Origin: JAXFQS01 sp034178815
Lineage (GTDB): Bacteria; Verrucomicrobiota; Kiritimatiellia; RFP12; DVOR01
Assembly: GCA_034178815.1 (NCBI GenBank)
Contig: JAXFQS010000117.1
Location: 1 to 7,709, forward strand
Length of the DNA: 7,709 bases
Direction: 5' to 3'
The notes below the pieces were generated by a model that saw only the letters and a program-made list of their open reading frames with translations, searched no databases and was not told the DNA's origin. Position numbers and translations under genes: made by a program. Shown here in pieces: positions 1 through 6,300 of this stretch; position 1 is the first letter of the stretch, and every line of letters starts with the position of its first letter.

Positions 1-330
1 TTCGAACTCCTCTATAACGGCAACCCCATCCCCGCCGAAGGACTCTACTACAACGAAGGCGAGATCCTCACCAACCTCACCGTGCGCGTCCCCGCCGCCG
101 TCTCCTCGCCTATGACCCTCGCCGTGACGAACCTCGTCGGCCCCGGCATCGTTCAGATTAGCCCCGCAACCGTCACCATCGCCACCGGAGAGACCCTCTC
201 CACTGCCTTCAATGTCTTGATTGCAAACGGCGATTCCAACGGCACCATCCGCATCACCCAGCGCACCGTGCCCGTAGTCTACAAGCCGCTCGACATCCCC
301 GTCAACACCTACAATGTCGACCCCGAAGCC
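1..330 (+). other. N-terminal beta-rich segment of the giant protein (unassigned)
   Basis: Residues 1-110 alternate hydrophobic and polar residues with many Thr, Val and Ile, as expected of beta strands. Examples are the stretches around residues 21-32 (TNLTVRVPAAV) and 55-75 (VTIATGETLSTAFNV). The pattern resembles an Ig-like or cadherin-like sandwich that began upstream. I cannot name a family. It leads directly into the PKD-like domain without a low-complexity linker. Confidence 0.45.
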
Positions 331-3300
331 ACCCTCACCTCCCCGCTCCAGAGCGACTTCGCTCCCTTGCAGACCATTCAGTTCCGCGCCACCTTCAAGG
401 ATGTGCTCGCCGATAAGGTCTACTGCTATATCGACTACGGCGACGGCAGCAACACGAACTTCACCCTCACCGGGCGGCGCGACTCCACCGGCGCCATCAA
501 CGGCCTCGCCCCTTGGGCCAACTTCTCCCTGAGCGCCAACCACGCCTACTCCAACGGCGGTAAGACCTACCAGTGGACCATCTACTACACCGACACCTTC
601 ACCTCCTGGGACGACCACGCCAACTGGCCCGCCTTGACTGGCTCGGCCGTCATCTCCGCGCCCCGCTACCTCCATGTCATCAAGCGCGGCTCCGGCGATG
701 GCACCGTCGCAGCCGTCACCGCCGGCGATGCCACCAAGAACGACATTCTCGATGGTACCTCCAAGGTCTCCGGTAGCGACAACCGAACCCTCCTTTTCCC
801 CTTCGCAGCCGATGCCAGCAATGTCGTCAACTCCTGCGTCCTCTCCGCATTCCCCTACTCGGCGGAATTCACCACATCTGGCCGTACCGAAGCCCAGAAC
901 GAGTCCTCTTCCGACACGGCCAACTACTTCTGCGCTTGGCTCTGGCCCTCCGAGTTCCAAGTCTCCGGCGACGAGGCCGGCAAGATAACCGCCTACGACA
1001 ATCCCAACAGCGTCACCGTCACCTTCCCTGAAGCCCAAAACAACGGCGGAACCTATCCCGATATTACCCTCTACGCCCTCTTCTCCGGCGAGTACATCGA
1101 GGGCGATGGCGTCGGCGACTACGACAAGGACGGGCTGCCCGACTTCTGGGAAAAACTCTACTGGGAGGTCACCCCCAACGCCCAGACTGATGCCCTTTTC
1201 AAGCCCGGCAATGCTGCCGACAATGACGATGGCGACTGTTTCCCCGAGGCCGGTGTCTCTTGGCTCTGGCCCTCTGGCGGCACTAGTTTTCATCCCACCG
1301 GTCAGCCGTTCAGCAACCTCCTTGAGGCGCGCGGTGTGGTGCCGGAGGCGGACAGCATCCAGGAGTTTGGTATCAAGATTCCCGAGGAGCCGTGGGAGAC
1401 TTCGCCCTATCTCCCCGGCACGGATCCGACTAAGGAGGATACCTCTGGTGACGGCTATGTCGACGGCTGGAAGTACTACTTCTGGAACATCGCCAAGAAC
1501 GATCCCGAGGCCGCCAACCACTTCAAGAAGTACGATCCAACTTGGCAGAATCCCGAGGGTCTTCCCATCGATCCGGCGGAAGTCGTCGAGGCTTTTGAGC
1601 CCGCCAAACTGCTCTCTCACGCGGGCGACCCCGACAATGACGGGTTGACCAATTTCGAGGAGTATCAACTCGGCACGAACCCGCTCCATTTTGATACCGA
1701 CGGCGATGGTCTGAGCGACGGATACGAGGTCGCGATGTCGGGCGAGGGCTTCGAACTCAATCCGCTGGCGGCCGATGCCGGAGGCAACCCCGACGGCGAT
1801 GCGATGGCGTACGCCACAACGGTTTTCAGCAGGGAGGAGGAGCGCGACAATAATGGCCTTCTGCCGTTGGTCTCGAACGGCGATGGTGAGGTCTACTTCA
1901 TCTACGCGGTCGACCCCGCCGCTATGTTCACGGACGACAACGGTGTGGTCTGGAGTCTCGATGCGGGTCCGCTTCCGGATAGTGTCCTCGAGAACGGAAT
2001 CATCTTCAAGGCGTTCCGGTATGGCGTTTACGCGGACAGTTCCATCTATGCCGCGCTTGAAATCGTCGATCCGGCGCTCTACGGCCAGTTTGAGGCGACG
2101 GGTGCTTCTGCTTCGTGCGCAATCATTCACGGTCTGGTGTGCGAAGCGTTCGGCTTCGACCCACGCACGGGTTGGGCTGTTTCGGCCGATGCGGTGGTGC
2201 GTCCGGACGGGGTTCCTGCGGGCAATCCGAACACCAGGGCGTACTCCACGCTTGACGAGTATCTGCTGTTCCAGTACACCTACCGCGAGATGGGCGGGGC
2301 GGTCACCATTGCCGCCAACGCCACTGGCAGCAACGATGGCATCCCCACGCGCACGAACCCTGGCTCGCCTGATACGGATGGCGACAAGGTGCCCGATGGT
2401 TGGGAACTGTACACGGGCTACAATCCTTGCGACGGCCGCGATGGGGAGATTCTCACGGACGGCGATTTGACTGTGGCGACGGAGTTTGCCGGCGTGCAGA
2501 GCAGCGCGGTTCACGGCTTCGAGAATCCTCACGAGGCCGATGGGTGGCTCAACAAGTTCTGGCCGACCGACCCGCGCAGTCCGTATGACTATCCCGAGGC
2601 GGGCGATACCGACGGCGATGGTGTCTCCGATTATATTGAGGGCAAGGTGTTCATCCATCCCCAGGGCGAGACGGACATGGAGCACCGGGACTATGAGAAA
2701 CTCTTCGCGGAGGTTCCGAATGTCTACACGGCGGATGTTTCGAAGTTCTATCGTAAGCGCTCGGCCTATGAGTTGATTGTCTACGGCGGCGGCTTGAATC
2801 CCTGCTGCGCCGATACGGACGGCGATCTGATTCCCGACAACTACGAGGTGTCTCAGGCGCAGTCTTTCGACGAAGAGCGCAAGGATTGGCGCAACACCAA
2901 GACGGGGTGCTATGGTATGGATGGCACGGTTGACGATGGTATGGCGGACTATGACCACGACGGGCTTCTGAACTATCAGGAGTATATGGTCGGCGCTATG
3001 CGCCATTTCCGCTACGACATTAGCACCAACGAGCTTCCTTTGGACTTCGTCTCCGGCACCTATCCGGGATTGGTAGGCGACGGGCTCGACGGCGGCCGGC
3101 TCTTCTTCACCGCCAAGTCCTGGGACGAGTGCGGTCGCGGGAACGGTTTCCTTCCCGCGTTCTACCTCAGAGATGTCTACGCCTCGGCCGATGTCTGGAA
3201 CCCCGACACGGACGGCGATGGTATGGACGACTACTACGAGATGTTCCACGGTCTGAACCCCATCCTTGGCTCCGGCAGTTTCGAATCCGACAAGATTGCC

Positions 3301-6300
3301 CAGGCCGAGCTGGAGTGGAACATGGCGCTGATGACCTACAAGAACAACCCCATCTGGGACAACACCCACACCGACTCCCTGATGGACTTCAAGAAGTATC
3401 CTTGGACTGCCGGCATGTCCATCGCCGACCCAGACATGGACGGCATCATCAACCTCGACGAGGCCATCAACGCCAACTCCTACCAGAGTGCTAACTACCA
3501 CTCGGATCCGACCCCTGCTTGGATGACCGATCCATCCTACGCAGGTTCCTATGTCAGTCGTTTCTACCAGATGTCCTCCTTCTCGGGTATCTTCGTCGGT
3601 CCGCCCATCACCCCTGTTTACTGGATTGAAGCCGCCGACCAGCCAAAGTTCTACCCGACCGACGCCCGGTTCTTCTACTCCTTCGAGGTCAACGAAGGCT
3701 TCGACACCGATGGCAGCGGTCTCTCCGACAAGGAGAAAGTCGCCGCCGGCAAAGACCCCATCGATCACTACGACAACGGCTCGCCCAGACGCCAGGCTAT
3801 GTGGTTCGACGGCTCCAACTCCGCCCTCACCACCCCGGGCAACCTACCCCTCTTCCCCTCCACCAGTTCCCTCTTCACCTATAAAGACTACTACCAGGCC
3901 CTGAGGAACTACACCGTCGAACTCTGGGTTCGCCCCGAAGACCTCACCCGCGAACAAGTCCTCATCGAGCGCCCCTGCGTCTACCCCTCCAGCAACGAGC
4001 CACAGGGCAACGCCGCGCGCGTCCGCTACACCTTCCGCCTCGGCATCCAGCAGGGCGGCGCCCTCTTCGCCGAATATGACGGCGCAGGCGACTCCGAAGC
4101 CACCACCGAAAAACTCGTCTGCGGCTCCACCACACTCGTCCCCAACGAATGGGTTCATGTCGCCGCCGTCGTCAACGGCTACGCCAAACGCTTCGAACTC
4201 TATGTCAACGGCAGACTCGCCGCCTACAAAACCACCACCGTCATCCCCGCCAACGGCGTCTACGCCTCCTCCCTCATCCCCGACCAGAGCCCTACCAACA
4301 CGGTCGACAACTCCACCTCCGACTTGATTAAGATTCCCGGCCTCTTCGCCGAATCGGTTCAAGCCCCGTTGAACATCGGCGCCTCCGTCGGCCGCGAGCC
4401 CCAGACCATATTCTACATCGAAAATGGTGTCGACCGCACCGCCACCTTCCTCGGGCAAGTCATCTGCACCAACTTCTTCAAGGGCTACATCGACCAGGTT
4501 CGCATCTGGAATGGCGCCCGCACCGCCGCCGAGATTGCCGCCAACTACACCCGCCGCTTCACGCGCGCCGATGCCCTGGCCAACCGCGATGAAGTCTCCA
4601 TCGCCGCCTACAAGGCCATCCTCGAAGACCAGCAGGCTGCCCTCGATGTCGAACTCCCTGCAGCCCTCTTCTACCACTACTCCTTCGACAACTTCTTCAG
4701 CACCGGACTCACCGCCGCCGGCACCCAGCAGAACGCTGCCCCCGTGCTCACCGCCCCTAAAGGTTGGTTCGCCACCCAGGCCCCGGCCGACTATATCCCG
4801 ACCGTCCTGACCATGACCCCCAACACCTCCTACTCCCTCCTTTACGGCGCAGGCGTGCCAACCGGCCCCAGTGCCGTCTACCCCGTGAGACAGTATGTCC
4901 CCATGGCGCAGAATATGATTGGACACCTGCCTTTCCGCGGCGCCGTCACCAACAACCTCGTAATCAACAACGATGAAGTCCTCGACTCCCGTTTCTGGGC
5001 TCACACCCACGCCGGGGTAAACTCCAATGGTGTCTATCGTTTCCCCAACGCCGCCTCGCCCTATGGTATGTGGTGGGTGCACGACAACCACGAATCCATC
5101 ACCACCTTTGACAGCCCGCAAACGATGGTCTCCAAGCCCCGCACGGGGTGCGAAGTCGCCGGACTCAATGTCACGGGCGATCTTATTCCCCTCGGCAATG
5201 CGTGGGCGAAACCTGTCGCCGAGGGTTGGGACGGGGCGGGCCCTGTCGGCGGATCGTGGTCGGCGCTGGACACTTCCGACTCCAACGGCAATGGTCTTCC
5301 CGACTGGTTCATCGCCAAATACAATGGCAATCCCGCGCAGACCGACCGCACCGCGTCCGACTATATCGGCTGGACGATGATTGACTCGGCAACGGGCAAG
5401 TCCTACGGTAGGCTCTATCTCGAATTCCTCGCCAACGGCAACACGACCGACAGCGATGGCGACGGCCTCCCCGATTGGTGGGAAAGTTTCTTCGGGCTGG
5501 ATCCGTTTGACCCCGAAGGCGACAACGGCCCCTACGGCGACCCTGACGGCGATGGTCTCAACAACTACGCCGAGTATCTCGCCTGGCTCGACCCCTTCCG
5601 CTTCTCCACCTACGAAGACCGGATCGCCGATGCCTTCCACTATCTCAACAATGTCAACTACACCCTCGGGCTGCTTCTCTCCGATAGCGACTATGTCGAA
5701 GACCTCTTCGAGGCCGGCTACAACAGCCGCTTTGCAGACCCCTGGGCCTCTGACGGAACGGTCGACGCCGATAACGACGGCTGGGATCTCTGGAGCGAAG
5801 CCCGCTTCGTCCGCGGCTACCGCCACAGCACCAATCCCACGGTCGGCAGCGATGCCACCGGCGACCAGGCGCCTATCCCCGCCATCGCCCTCAATGTCAG
5901 TTTCGCCACCTCCCGCGAAGTCGCCCTCTCCAACTCGACCCTCGTCGTCTGGGGCTACAGCGGCACCAACGCCCGCGACCAGCAGAACGCCCCCAACGCC
6001 GTCTGGACGATTCCGCTCGGCGTCTCCGCCAGCAACACCCTATCCCTAGGCACCGTTCGCCTCGATGCCAAGGCACGAGGCGTCCTGCCTCCTGGCAACC
6101 TCTTGCCCGGAAGCGTGGTTATCTCCACGGAAGAGGCTCGGGTAGGAATCGACGAGAACGGAACCATCACCACCCAACTCGTCGCCGTCGCTGTCGCCAA
6201 GGACAACGGCAAGGGCAAACTCCTCCGCGTGTCCAACAACGACACCGTTGGGCAGGTCGACTACACCGCCGGCTCCTACTCCGGTCTGAACCTCTCCTTC

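Noticed and set aside
1106..2470. Long Ser/Arg/Pro-rich open frames in another + strand frame (1106-1648 and 1775-2470)
   Set aside because: They are out-of-frame readings of a GC-rich gene. Their composition is biased and they carry no domain signature, while frame 1 has intact calcium loops over the same bases.
1117..5799. Asp-rich loops as dockerin domains, implying a cellulosome-like complex
   Set aside because: Dockerins need two 12-residue EF-hand loops about 20-30 residues apart with a conserved helix after each. The loops here are 9-residue DxDxDGxxD units with Gly-x-Asn/Asp-Pro spacers, which fits TSP3-like repeats better.
3844..5826. A 660-codon open frame on the minus strand
   Set aside because: Its codons are exactly in register with the sense codons, so it can stop only where the sense strand uses TTA, CTA or TCA. 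These are rare in this gene, and the frame ends exactly at a sense CTA codon (3844-3846). The product is a Gly/Val/Glu-rich string without recognisable domains, while the sense strand encodes the LamG domain and calcium loops.
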